From an uncultured Paenibacillus sp. (GTDB lineage: Bacteria > Bacillota > Bacilli > Paenibacillales > Paenibacillaceae): a DNA stretch of 64,000 nucleotides. Of this stretch, positions 57,271 to 64,000 are shown piece by piece; the first letter of the stretch is position 1; each line of letters opens with the position of its first letter. The stretch is taken from contig CALAWP010000051.1 in the NCBI GenBank assembly GCA_937895345.1, positions 62,001-126,000 of the forward strand, in the 5' to 3' direction. The translations under genes were made by a program, and so were the position numbers. The notes beneath the pieces were generated by a model. The model ran no database searches and was not told the origin of the DNA. It was given only the letters and a program-made list of their open reading frames with translations.

Positions 57271-57501
57271 CTACAGGGGGCCTTCCTTACAGGTCCCTTC
57301 CTTGCGAGTCCCTTCCTGACGGAGTCCCTTCCATCCGGTACCATTCCCCCGTCGCCAATAGCGCCGTTTCAAGCGGAGTAGCCGACACTCCGAAACGATC
57401 CGTAAGCTTCCGGCTGTCAACGATACATATCGCAGTGTCTGAACGGAAAGCCGGCACAGCCGGGACACATGGCCGATCGTATAAAGCTGATCGCGGCTCA
57501 T
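57271..57501 (-). pseudogene. Truncated MerR-family regulator
   Basis: A 76-residue frame whose first 27 residues (LYTIGHVSRLCRLSVQTLRY) are the N-terminal half of a MerR helix-turn-helix. The expected wing and the rest are missing; instead the frame runs on through unrelated sequence and a short tandem repeat. The ATG at 57501 follows the esterase stop by one base, so a full MerR gene probably once stood there. Confidence 0.65.
57279..57339. repeat. 16-bp tandem repeat, about four copies
   Basis: Units built on GTCCCTTCCT follow each other at about 57279, 57292, 57308 and 57324 with diverging ends. It lies inside the tail of the truncated MerR frame and may mark the break point. Confidence 0.7.
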
Positions 57502-57502
57502 T

Positions 57503-58639
57503 TTACGCTTCCAGCTCCGGAAGCAGAGGCCTGATGAACCGGGAAAGCTCGGCGGCCGCCCTCTCGTGGGCCCGCTTGCCGGGGTGGCTTCTCGCTCCGA
57601 TCGTCTCTTCCGTCGTATCCGGCAGCTGGAATACCGCAACCTTCCGATCCCCGGTCTTCTTCCTATAAATGTCAACGGCCCGGTATATCGCCGGCATCAG
57701 CGGAATGCCGAGCATGCCGTAAGCCCATACGATATGCGCTCCGGGATTACAGGTTCTAAGCTTGTCCAAAAATCTGACCGCCGCATCCTCGAATGCCTGC
57801 AAATCCTCTTCGCGATAGGAGCCGTCTTCGTTCAGACGCTGCTTGTACACCGCCCCGGTTGCCTCGTCCCGCCATTCCGGCGAATGGAACGCTCCCGCGT
57901 CATTCGTTCCGAGGTTCACGACGACAACGTCCGGCTGCCACGCCGCAAAATCGTTCCGCCGATGAGCGCCCAGCGCTTGATGGCTTTCCCCGGTCAGCAA
58001 TCCGCATACCTGCTCGTAACAGCCGGGAATATTGCCGTTCGGATTGTTGTCCCAGCTCGTCAGCACGCCCCATCCGCTTTGGGAGACGACCCGGTAATCC
58101 GCATTCAAAGCTTCCGCCGTCATGGCCGTGTAATTGTCGATGGCGCTGAACCACATCGGAATCCAATCCTGCTCCGCGACGGCACCGACCGCACCTTCGC
58201 CCGAGGTGATACTGTCGCCGACAAATTCCAGCTTGTAAGGCCTGTCCTCCACGACGCATAACGTCCCATCCAGCTTAAGGGCGTGAATATGCAGCGAACA
58301 GACGGGATCCGCGCTCGTAGCCTGGACATCTTTGACGATACGGACGTTCTTGACAACGCTTTCGTTCATGCCTCTAAACACGCATATCCAGTGCCGTCCC
58401 TCTGTCACCATTTGCCTGCCGACCGGCGCGCCATTGACCAGAATGCTGATCCAGGGCTCGTACCGGTCGTACTCCGCTTCCACCTCGATCCAAAGCTCCG
58501 AGCCTTGCACGTTAAGCTCCATCCCGCTCCCTGTCCAAAACAACGTTAACGGAGAGCGGCATTCCGTTGTCCGGCCGTGAACCTTGACATGCTCAAGCTC
58601 GGACAAGGCATATTGTTTCAGTTTCAAATTATGTTTCAT
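57503..58639 (-). CDS. SGNH hydrolase, CE2-type acetyl esterase
   Basis: Protein of 378 residues without signal peptide. The N-terminal jelly roll (about 15-135) and C-terminal SGNH fold match carbohydrate esterase family 2, which deacetylates xylan and glucomannan pieces. Block motifs are FVGDSITSGEG (nucleophile Ser), the Gly in SQSGWGVL, NLGTNDAG (Asn), and GARSHPGKRAH (His). No Asp stands at the usual place before His, as in CE2, which works with a dyad. The sugar specificity is inferred. It precedes the truncated MerR frame. Confidence 0.85.
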   Translation of the reverse strand: MKHNLKLKQYALSELEHVKVHGRTTECRSPLTLFWTGSGMELNVQGSELWIEVEAEYDRYEPWISILVNGAPVGRQMVTEGRHWICVFRGMNESVVKNVRIVKDVQATSADPVCSLHIHALKLDGTLCVVEDRPYKLEFVGDSITSGEGAVGAVAEQDWIPMWFSAIDNYTAMTAEALNADYRVVSQSGWGVLTSWDNNPNGNIPGCYEQVCGLLTGESHQALGAHRRNDFAAWQPDVVVVNLGTNDAGAFHSPEWRDEATGAVYKQRLNEDGSYREEDLQAFEDAAVRFLDKLRTCNPGAHIVWAYGMLGIPLMPAIYRAVDIYRKKTGDRKVAVFQLPDTTEETIGARSHPGKRAHERAAAELSRFIRPLLPELEA

Positions 58640-58726
58640 CCACGATCCCTCCGCATCATCAATCAGCCGGCAGCCCGCCCTTACGGGACAAGGGACAAGC
58701 TCCGCGCCGTCCTAGTTTCTATCCTA

Positions 58727-60406
58727 TCACATCCGCTGCCGCTTGAGCCCCGCCAAATGGTCGGCCAGCCGGATCGCCAGCGCGATCGTCGTCAAGGTCG
58801 GATGCTCGGCCCCGATAGACGGCAGCATGCTGTTGTCGGCCACGTACAATCCGTTGACGCCCCGGACTTGGCCGTTCGTGTCCGCCGCGGATGTGACCGG
58901 ATCTTCTCCGATCCGGCAAGTTCCGGAATCGTGATGCGGCTCGCCGAGCATGGACAGGCAGATCGGCGGACGGCCGTCGCGGGAGACGAGCTGAATGCCG
59001 GCCGACGCCGACAGATGCCGAATGCCCTCCGCCAGCTCGCGAACGTTGTTTTCCTCAACCTCGCTCAGCGCGTAGTGCACTTCGACTTCCGGCACGCCGT
59101 ATTCGTCCCGCTTGTAAGGGCTTAACGCGATGCGGTTCTCATACCGGGGCTCCACCTGGGCGTAACCGAAATAAATAACGGATTCCTCCAACGTCATCGG
59201 TCGGATCTCGGCAGGCTGGTACCAGTAAAAGTCGCCCGGGCCCGCCATCAGCAGCACATACGGCCGGCGGACGCTCCGGGGAACCATAATGCCCAGCGTC
59301 CCTAAAGGATACGGAAATTGCGCGCTGCCGATGCTTCCGGTCGCTTGGACAAGCGGATGATTCATCAAATAGTGACCCAGCGCGGGATGGTTGATCCCCG
59401 AGTGAAGCAGAAGGCGAGGCGTCTCGAACGTGCTGGCCGATACGACGACCGTCTTCGCTTTCAGCGTATACGAAGTTTTGTCCGGCGTCATCACCCTTAC
59501 CCCTTCCGCCTGACCCCCGCGATGCAGCACTTCCACGGCACGGGCGTTTACCGCCATATCGAACGGCCTCTGATTCAGCGCCTTGGAAAGAAATGAAATG
59601 GAGCTGGTAAACACATCGGTATGAATTTGCCCATACAAGCTCGGCATCAGGTCGGCGGCAAGCGGGATATGATCCGCATCCGGATAACCGCCCTGCCACA
59701 GACGGTCCAGCAAAAGCTCCGTAAACGTCGATCCTTCCGTAAACGTCTTGGTTACGTTCAACAATTGCTCGGCCATATTGTAATAACGCTCCATCTCCCG
59801 GACCGGCACCGGCCATTTCTCGGTCAAAGCCAGATTCATCCGCAGAGCGAACGCATACCAGAACAGCGTTCTTCCGCCGAACGCAAACAATTGCCGGGCT
59901 CCCGGATAATCGGGCTCCGCCCCCGGCAGCGGACTGGAGACGGAGTTGAAATATCTCGTCAGCCTATCGGTATTCATCATCGGCAGGTTGCGGGCATGCG
60001 TCGGCACGACCAGATCGCCGCGTTCGATCATGCCGATCCGCTTGTTCTCCCGCCGCCACTTTTGGCACAGCCGCCACAACAAGGCTCCGCCGCCCGCGCC
60101 GCTCCCGACCACGAGCACATCGTATTCTTGCTTCGCCATCTCCTCAAGCGGAGTCAAGGGAAACCAATGCTGCAGCGTCTCCACGGGCTCCGCCCGGCAG
60201 GTCGGCAGCCCGGCCGGCCGCAGTTCCGGCATCGCCGGCCCGTGAGCCCCGTTCGACGGAGACAAATAAACCGGATACCCGGCAATGCGTTGATCGGGAT
60301 GACGAATATGCGGATTAATCGCCAGCAGTTCACCTGTCGTCATTCCGCGCTCGCGCGCTATCGTCCGAAGCGTCTCCCGATTCCGGGCAATCCGAATGTT
60401 CAGCAC
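58727..60406 (-). CDS. GMC oxidoreductase with N-terminal LysM domain
   Basis: Protein of 559 residues. Residues 1-50 form a LysM unit (RNRETLRTIARERGMTTGELLAINPHI). After a linker, residues about 95-555 are a GMC flavoenzyme: DVLVVGSGAGGGALLWRL (FAD), GARQLFAFGGRTLFWYAFALR, VVVSASTFETPRLLLHSG, and the C-terminal EPHHDSGTCRIG and NGLYVADNSMLPS with catalytic His. No signal peptide or Tat motif is evident, odd for a peptidoglycan-binding module. The start is GTG at 60406 behind AAGGGGA. Substrate unknown; relatives oxidise alcohols or sugars. Confidence 0.85.
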   Translation of the reverse strand: MLNIRIARNRETLRTIARERGMTTGELLAINPHIRHPDQRIAGYPVYLSPSNGAHGPAMPELRPAGLPTCRAEPVETLQHWFPLTPLEEMAKQEYDVLVVGSGAGGGALLWRLCQKWRRENKRIGMIERGDLVVPTHARNLPMMNTDRLTRYFNSVSSPLPGAEPDYPGARQLFAFGGRTLFWYAFALRMNLALTEKWPVPVREMERYYNMAEQLLNVTKTFTEGSTFTELLLDRLWQGGYPDADHIPLAADLMPSLYGQIHTDVFTSSISFLSKALNQRPFDMAVNARAVEVLHRGGQAEGVRVMTPDKTSYTLKAKTVVVSASTFETPRLLLHSGINHPALGHYLMNHPLVQATGSIGSAQFPYPLGTLGIMVPRSVRRPYVLLMAGPGDFYWYQPAEIRPMTLEESVIYFGYAQVEPRYENRIALSPYKRDEYGVPEVEVHYALSEVEENNVRELAEGIRHLSASAGIQLVSRDGRPPICLSMLGEPHHDSGTCRIGEDPVTSAADTNGQVRGVNGLYVADNSMLPSIGAEHPTLTTIALAIRLADHLAGLKRQRM

Positions 60407-60480
60407 CGTACATTTCCCCTTTATGGAGTGATGTTACATGTGTATGCCCGCTGCCGCGCGTTCAGCCCCTCCCCGTCAAT

Positions 60481-60494
60481 ATGACACGTGTCAT
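60481..60494. promoter_or_regulatory. Perfect palindrome ATGACACGTGTCAT
   Basis: A 14-bp perfect inverted repeat in the gap between the divergent GMC and DUF418 genes. The size and symmetry suit a TetR- or MarR-type operator; no such regulator lies directly next to it. Confidence 0.5.
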
Positions 60495-60578
60495 TCGATT
60501 CTTTTTACGGGTGTGAATGTTCCGCCGTCCCTTCCGTCCCTACAATAAATATCGTAGATCATCTCAGCGGAAGGAACG

Positions 60579-61718
60579 ATGAACGTTATGGAACTGCAAC
60601 AAGAACGGCTGCGTCTGCTTGACGTGCTTAGAGGCTTCGCCATTCTGGGCACTTTGGGGACAAACATATGGATTTTTGCTTATTTGGGAGACCTGACTTA
60701 CGTTACGACGTTCGACCATGACGTCTGGCTGCCGGACGACTGGCTCCGCATGACGGTGCTGTTCCTCGTCAACGGCAAGCTTCTGGGGCTGCTCACGATC
60801 ATGTTCGGGGCGGGACTGGAGCTGAAATACCGGCAGGCTTTGCGTCGAGGGAAGGCTTGGCCGGGAGTGTACATTTGGGTATCTCTCGTTCTGTTGGCGG
60901 AAGGCCTGATTCATTACACTTTTGTCATGGAATACGACATCCTGATGAGTTACGGCGCAACGGCGATCATCGCCGCTTTCATCGTCAAAGGCGGCGACCG
61001 GCTCATCTCGCGAACGATGATCGCGATCGGGTCGATTCACGCATCCCTCATGCTGGCCATACTGCTGCTTGGTCTGCTCGGCGGAAATGTATCGCTGGGC
61101 AGCTTTGACGAAATTATCGCGCTTTATCGGGACGGAACGTGGCTGGAGCAAGTCCGGTATCGGCTGTCCAACTTCCTCGTGCTGCGGCTGGAAGTCATTC
61201 TCGTCATCCCGATGAACGTCTTTTTGTTTCTGCTTGGCGTCCGCTTGATGCGCGCGGGGGCTTTCGCTTCCGACGAGAACGGCAGAAGGCTGCGCGATAA
61301 GCTGTTTGCCGTCGGCATTTATGCGGGACTTCCGTTGAACCTGCTCCTGTTCGTGCCGGGGGGCGCCTTCGATCTGACCGTCCGCTATTTATTTGCGCCT
61401 CTTATGTCCCTAGGGTATATAGCGCTTCTTGGGAAGATGATACAATATACGAAATGGGATCGGTTATGGCGTCTGCTGGAGCAGGTTGGCCAAATGTCCT
61501 TGAGCTGCTACGTCATGCAAAATAACGTTTGCTCCGTTCTCTTCTACGGATGGGGCCTGGCGCTGGGCGGCAAGCTGAACGCGCCGGCCGTCATCGCGGT
61601 CTGGTGCTGCGTTTCCGCGCTTCAGCTCGCCTTTGCGGCCGTATGGTTCCGCCGCTTTAGGCTCGGGCCGATGGAAGCCTTGCGCAAGCGCGCCGTCGCC
61701 TTTCTCGATTCCAAATAA
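60579..61718 (+). CDS. DUF418 membrane protein
   Basis: Polytopic protein of 379 residues with about nine helices. DUF418 features are RLRLLDVLRGFAILGTLGTNIW at the N-terminus, FLVNGKLLGLLTIMFGAGLEL, HYTFVMEYDILMSYGATAII, the DUF418 domain proper (about 230-370; QVGQMSLSCYVMQNNVCSVLFYGWGL) and RFRLGPMEALRK. Relatives (YeiB, YxaH group) resemble acyltransferase-3-type membrane enzymes; function unknown. AAGGA precedes the ATG. It is followed after 18 bases by a DesK-like kinase, so it may be controlled by or act with that system. Confidence 0.85.
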   Translation: MNVMELQQERLRLLDVLRGFAILGTLGTNIWIFAYLGDLTYVTTFDHDVWLPDDWLRMTVLFLVNGKLLGLLTIMFGAGLELKYRQALRRGKAWPGVYIWVSLVLLAEGLIHYTFVMEYDILMSYGATAIIAAFIVKGGDRLISRTMIAIGSIHASLMLAILLLGLLGGNVSLGSFDEIIALYRDGTWLEQVRYRLSNFLVLRLEVILVIPMNVFLFLLGVRLMRAGAFASDENGRRLRDKLFAVGIYAGLPLNLLLFVPGGAFDLTVRYLFAPLMSLGYIALLGKMIQYTKWDRLWRLLEQVGQMSLSCYVMQNNVCSVLFYGWGLALGGKLNAPAVIAVWCCVSALQLAFAAVWFRRFRLGPMEALRKRAVAFLDSK

Positions 61719-61736
61719 CCGCCGCGGAGGACGGGT

Positions 61737-62855
61737 ATGTTCGATAAGCTTTACCCCAGAGACCAAATCAAAAACTATCTGCTGATCGATCTCGTCACGA
61801 CCGTATTTTTCTTTTTTCTCGTCTTGCGGTCGGATACGGCTTTGGGCCTTTCGGGAAGCTTGTTTCTGCTGCTGGCTTATTCGGCCGCCTTTTACATCGG
61901 ACTGTGGCGCCGGGACCGGTATTTGCTGGGGGCGGTATTGGCCGGGCTGGCGGTCTTGACCATAATTGCCGGCTTTATCGGCTTCAATATGCTGATGTTC
62001 GGCTTTATCTTTGCCGATCTGCTCGGCCGGTCGAAATCGAAAGTTCAGATCGGCATCGGCATGGCAGCCATCGCCCTCATGTTCATCCTTGTCTCCTGGA
62101 TCAGAACGGAGAGCTTCGCGGAGCCCGAGCATCTGTACCGGCTGCCGCTCGCCGTCATCCAGCTGGCCTTGCCCGTCGTCATTTATATCAAAGAAAAAGC
62201 AAAAAGCTTGCAAGGCGGGCTCGATGCGGCCAACCGGCAGCTGGAGCATTACATTCAGCAGGAGGAACGGCAGCGGATCGCGAGAGACCTGCACGACACG
62301 CTGGGCCAGACGTTGACGATGATCAAGCTGAAGAGCGAGCTGGCGGCCCGGTGGGTCGACAAGGACGCCGCGCAAGCCAAGAAAGAGCTGAACGATATTT
62401 GGGCTTCGTCGAGAACCGCATTGAAGCAGGTAAGGGAGCTTGTATCCGAAATGAAGTTCGTCTCGTTGACCGGCGAGCTGGCGCACGCCCGGCAGCTGCT
62501 GCAAGCGGCGGGTATCCAGCTGGCCGTCGAGGAGCAGGGCCAAGCCCCGCTGCTCTCCAGCGTGGAGGAAACGATGGTCGCCCTCTGCATCCGGGAAGCG
62601 GCCACGAATATGGTCAAGCACAGCCAAGCGGACCGATGCTCCATTCGGCTGGAAGCGGGTGACGGCGAATATGCCGTCTATATGGCGGACAACGGGATCG
62701 GATTGGACCGCCGGCGCAACGCGGGCGGGAACGGCCTGCAATCCATGCAGGAGCGGATGCAGGCTCTCGGCGGGGCCTTTTCGGCGAAGGCCGCCGCCGG
62801 CGGAGGAACGGAAATCGCCTTGAAGCTCCCGCTGCGCGGACAGAGAAAGGAGTGA
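61737..62855 (+). CDS. DesK-like sensor histidine kinase
   Basis: Kinase of 372 residues. Five or six helices in the first 150 residues lead through a coiled coil (about 150-178) to a HisKA_3 domain with His186 in RDLHDTLGQ and an ATPase with REAATNMVKHS and DNGIGLD. B. subtilis DesK reads membrane thickness and fluidity and controls the des desaturase; the overall plan and the DLHDTLGQ motif agree, but no desaturase gene is in the window. GGAGG precedes the start. Confidence 0.88.
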   Translation: MFDKLYPRDQIKNYLLIDLVTTVFFFFLVLRSDTALGLSGSLFLLLAYSAAFYIGLWRRDRYLLGAVLAGLAVLTIIAGFIGFNMLMFGFIFADLLGRSKSKVQIGIGMAAIALMFILVSWIRTESFAEPEHLYRLPLAVIQLALPVVIYIKEKAKSLQGGLDAANRQLEHYIQQEERQRIARDLHDTLGQTLTMIKLKSELAARWVDKDAAQAKKELNDIWASSRTALKQVRELVSEMKFVSLTGELAHARQLLQAAGIQLAVEEQGQAPLLSSVEETMVALCIREAATNMVKHSQADRCSIRLEAGDGEYAVYMADNGIGLDRRRNAGGNGLQSMQERMQALGGAFSAKAAAGGGTEIALKLPLRGQRKE

Positions 62856-62865
62856 GCCTTGCGAT

Positions 62866-63471
62866 ATGATTCGCGTCATCATTGCGGAGGATCAGCAGAT
62901 GCTGCGCGGCGCCTTCGCGGCGCTGCTGAAATTCGAGCCCGACATGGAGGTGGTGGCGGAGGTGGCGGACGGCGGGGAAGCCTGGGAGGCCATTCGGAAG
63001 CATCGGCCCGACGTGTGCGTGCTGGACATCGAGATGCCCATCGCCACCGGCCTCGAGCTGGCCGAACGGATTCGAAGCGAGGGACTGCCTTGCAAAATTA
63101 TGATCGTGACGACGTTCGCCCGTCCCGGCTATTTGCAGAAAGCGATGGAAGCGCAAGCGGACGCCTATTTATTGAAGGACGAGCCGATCGATTACCTCAT
63201 CGATTCGATTCGCAGGGTCATGAAAGGCGAGCGGGTTGTCAGCACGGATTTGGCCGCCGCGCTGTTTATGAAAGAGGCGAATCCGTTGAGCGAAAGGGAA
63301 TGCGAAATGCTGCGCCTGACCAAGGAAGGCATGACGACGGACGATATTAGCAAAGCACTGTTTCTGACCAAAGGAACCGTGCGCAACTATTTGTCCACCG
63401 CCATCCAGAAGCTGGGCGCCGACTTGCGGCAGCAAGCCGTCTCCATCGCGGAAGAAAAGGGCTGGCTGTAA
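62866..63471 (+). CDS. DesR-like NarL-family response regulator
   Basis: Regulator of 201 residues: receiver with phospho-acceptor Asp54 in CVLDIEMPIATG and the TTFARPGY segment typical of DesR, and LuxR-type HTH (about 135-195; LSERECEMLRLTKEGMTTDDISKALFLTKGTVRNYLSTAIQKL). It follows the kinase gene by 10 bases with AAAGGAG just before. Regulated target unknown. Confidence 0.9.
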   Translation: MIRVIIAEDQQMLRGAFAALLKFEPDMEVVAEVADGGEAWEAIRKHRPDVCVLDIEMPIATGLELAERIRSEGLPCKIMIVTTFARPGYLQKAMEAQADAYLLKDEPIDYLIDSIRRVMKGERVVSTDLAAALFMKEANPLSERECEMLRLTKEGMTTDDISKALFLTKGTVRNYLSTAIQKLGADLRQQAVSIAEEKGWL

Positions 63472-63558
63472 ACCCGTCCGCCGTCCTTTGGCCCATGCGA
63501 TATGCCCATAAGGGGCCTGAATGGATCTTGCCAATTGACCCGGTTCCCTGGTGCTTGA

Positions 63559-63700
63559 CGAACTTGACGCTCGCTATTCGTGCCGAAATTTTAACGAACC
63601 TGACACTCGCTATTCGTGCCGAGATTTTAACGAACCCGACGCTCGCTATTCGCACCGAGATTTTACGAATCTGACGTCCGCTATTCGCACCGAAATCACA
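63559..63700. repeat. 36-bp tandem repeats, four copies
   Basis: Units starting CGAAC(C/T) at 63559, 63595, 63631 and 63666, each with GA(C/T)GCTCGCTATTCG and CCGA(A/G)AT. A fifth related unit begins at 63866 inside the larger repeat. No gene is found in 63472-64000. Confidence 0.88.
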
Positions 63701-64000
63701 GGTTTGAAAACGTAACGAATCTCAGCCACGCTATTACCCTATTTTCGGACAAAATCCAGCTATTTGGAGGCAAATAAGCTAGCTCATGTTCGTTAGAATT
63801 CCTAGCCGGCCATTGGAGGGTGGCTAAGCTCGCTGATGTTCGTTACACTTTTCGCCTTCGCTCCAACGAACCTGATGCTCGCTATACGCGCCGAAATCAC
63901 AGGTTTAAAAACGTAACGAATCTCAGCCACGCTATTACCCTATTTTCGGACAAAATCCAGCTATTTGGAGGCAAATAAGCTAGCTCATGTTCGTTAGAAT
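63690..64000. repeat. 110-bp direct repeat of a foldback intergenic element, two copies to the window edge
   Basis: 63690-63799 and 63891-64000 are identical except for one base (G or A at position 17). The period is 201 bases and the second copy is cut by the window end, so the array may go on. Within each copy TAACGAA...AGC..GCTATT on the left is imperfectly complementary to AATAAGCTAGCTCATG-TTCGTTA on the right, so each can fold into a long hairpin like a REP or MITE-type element. The sequence between (63800-63865) contains another arm (AAGCTCGCTGATGTTCGTTA) complementary to the 36-bp unit. Confidence 0.85.

Noticed and set aside
61737..63471. Naming the pair desKR
   Set aside because: Motifs agree with DesK/DesR but no des gene is present and related NarL-type pairs look similar, so no gene symbol was given.

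Overview
The window looks like a chromosomal segment of a spore-forming, Gram-positive bacterium of the Paenibacillaceae (Paenibacillus or Cohnella type). The reasons are an alpha/beta-type small acid-soluble spore protein, strong GGAGG-type ribosome binding sites with frequent GTG and TTG starts, a BceRS-BceAB module, a yybP-ykoY manganese riboswitch, a paeninodin-type leader peptide, and overall high GC with AT-rich promoters. No tRNA, rRNA, prophage or CRISPR array was seen. The species call is inference from gene content.

Layout. 1-5.5 kb: end of peptidase T, a MerR regulator, a VOC protein, a transposase remnant, a riboswitch-controlled TerC protein, an XRE regulator with peptide deformylase, and a spore SASP gene. 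5.6-8.8 kb: a compact RiPP-like cassette made of a promoter with a palindrome, a 50-residue lasso-leader-like precursor, an HPr-kinase-like peptide kinase and an ABC exporter. 9-18.7 kb: a flavin monooxygenase, an ArsR/SRPBCC pair, an aldo/keto reductase, a DUF4234-DUF2752 operon with a structured leader, GreA, a ThDP enzyme operon and a PAS-GGDEF-EAL protein. 18.9-20.8 kb: a Crp/Fnr regulator overlapping tail-to-tail with a flavohemoprotein gene that carries a Crp/Fnr box in its promoter. 20.9-26.6 kb: a membrane GGDEF-EAL protein translationally coupled to a solute-binding lipoprotein, then a GH43 arabinanase-like enzyme. 26.8-33.5 kb: a DUF2087/GIY-YIG fusion, aldolase, a two-TM channel, a TIM-barrel isomerase, a leader peptide/attenuator in front of an RlmA-type 23S rRNA methyltransferase, and a Pho-box alkaline phosphatase. 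34-40 kb: a beta-helix lipoprotein, DUF4956 and VTC-domain operon opposite its likely two-component system. 40-48 kb: two HD-GYP proteins (one degenerate), a STAND-LuxR regulator, a 51-bp tandem-repeat block and SelO. 48-57 kb: BceABRS, an ECF sigma factor, and a DrrAB-like ABC exporter with a TetR regulator. 57.5-64 kb: a CE2-type esterase, a LysM-GMC oxidoreductase, a DUF418-DesKR-like operon and an intergenic repeat family running off the window edge.

The strongest signals for unusual biology are (i) the minimal precursor/kinase/exporter cassette lacking any lasso cyclase, (ii) the MIHYIRLR leader peptide and nested terminator upstream of rlmA, which looks like macrolide-type ribosome-stalling attenuation, (iii) the VTC-DUF4956-beta-helix operon sharing AAGGTT direct repeats with the adjacent two-component system, and (iv) the convergent overlap of the Crp/Fnr gene with hmp. 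Four c-di-GMP-type proteins (two GGDEF-EAL, two HD-GYP) lie within 26 kb.
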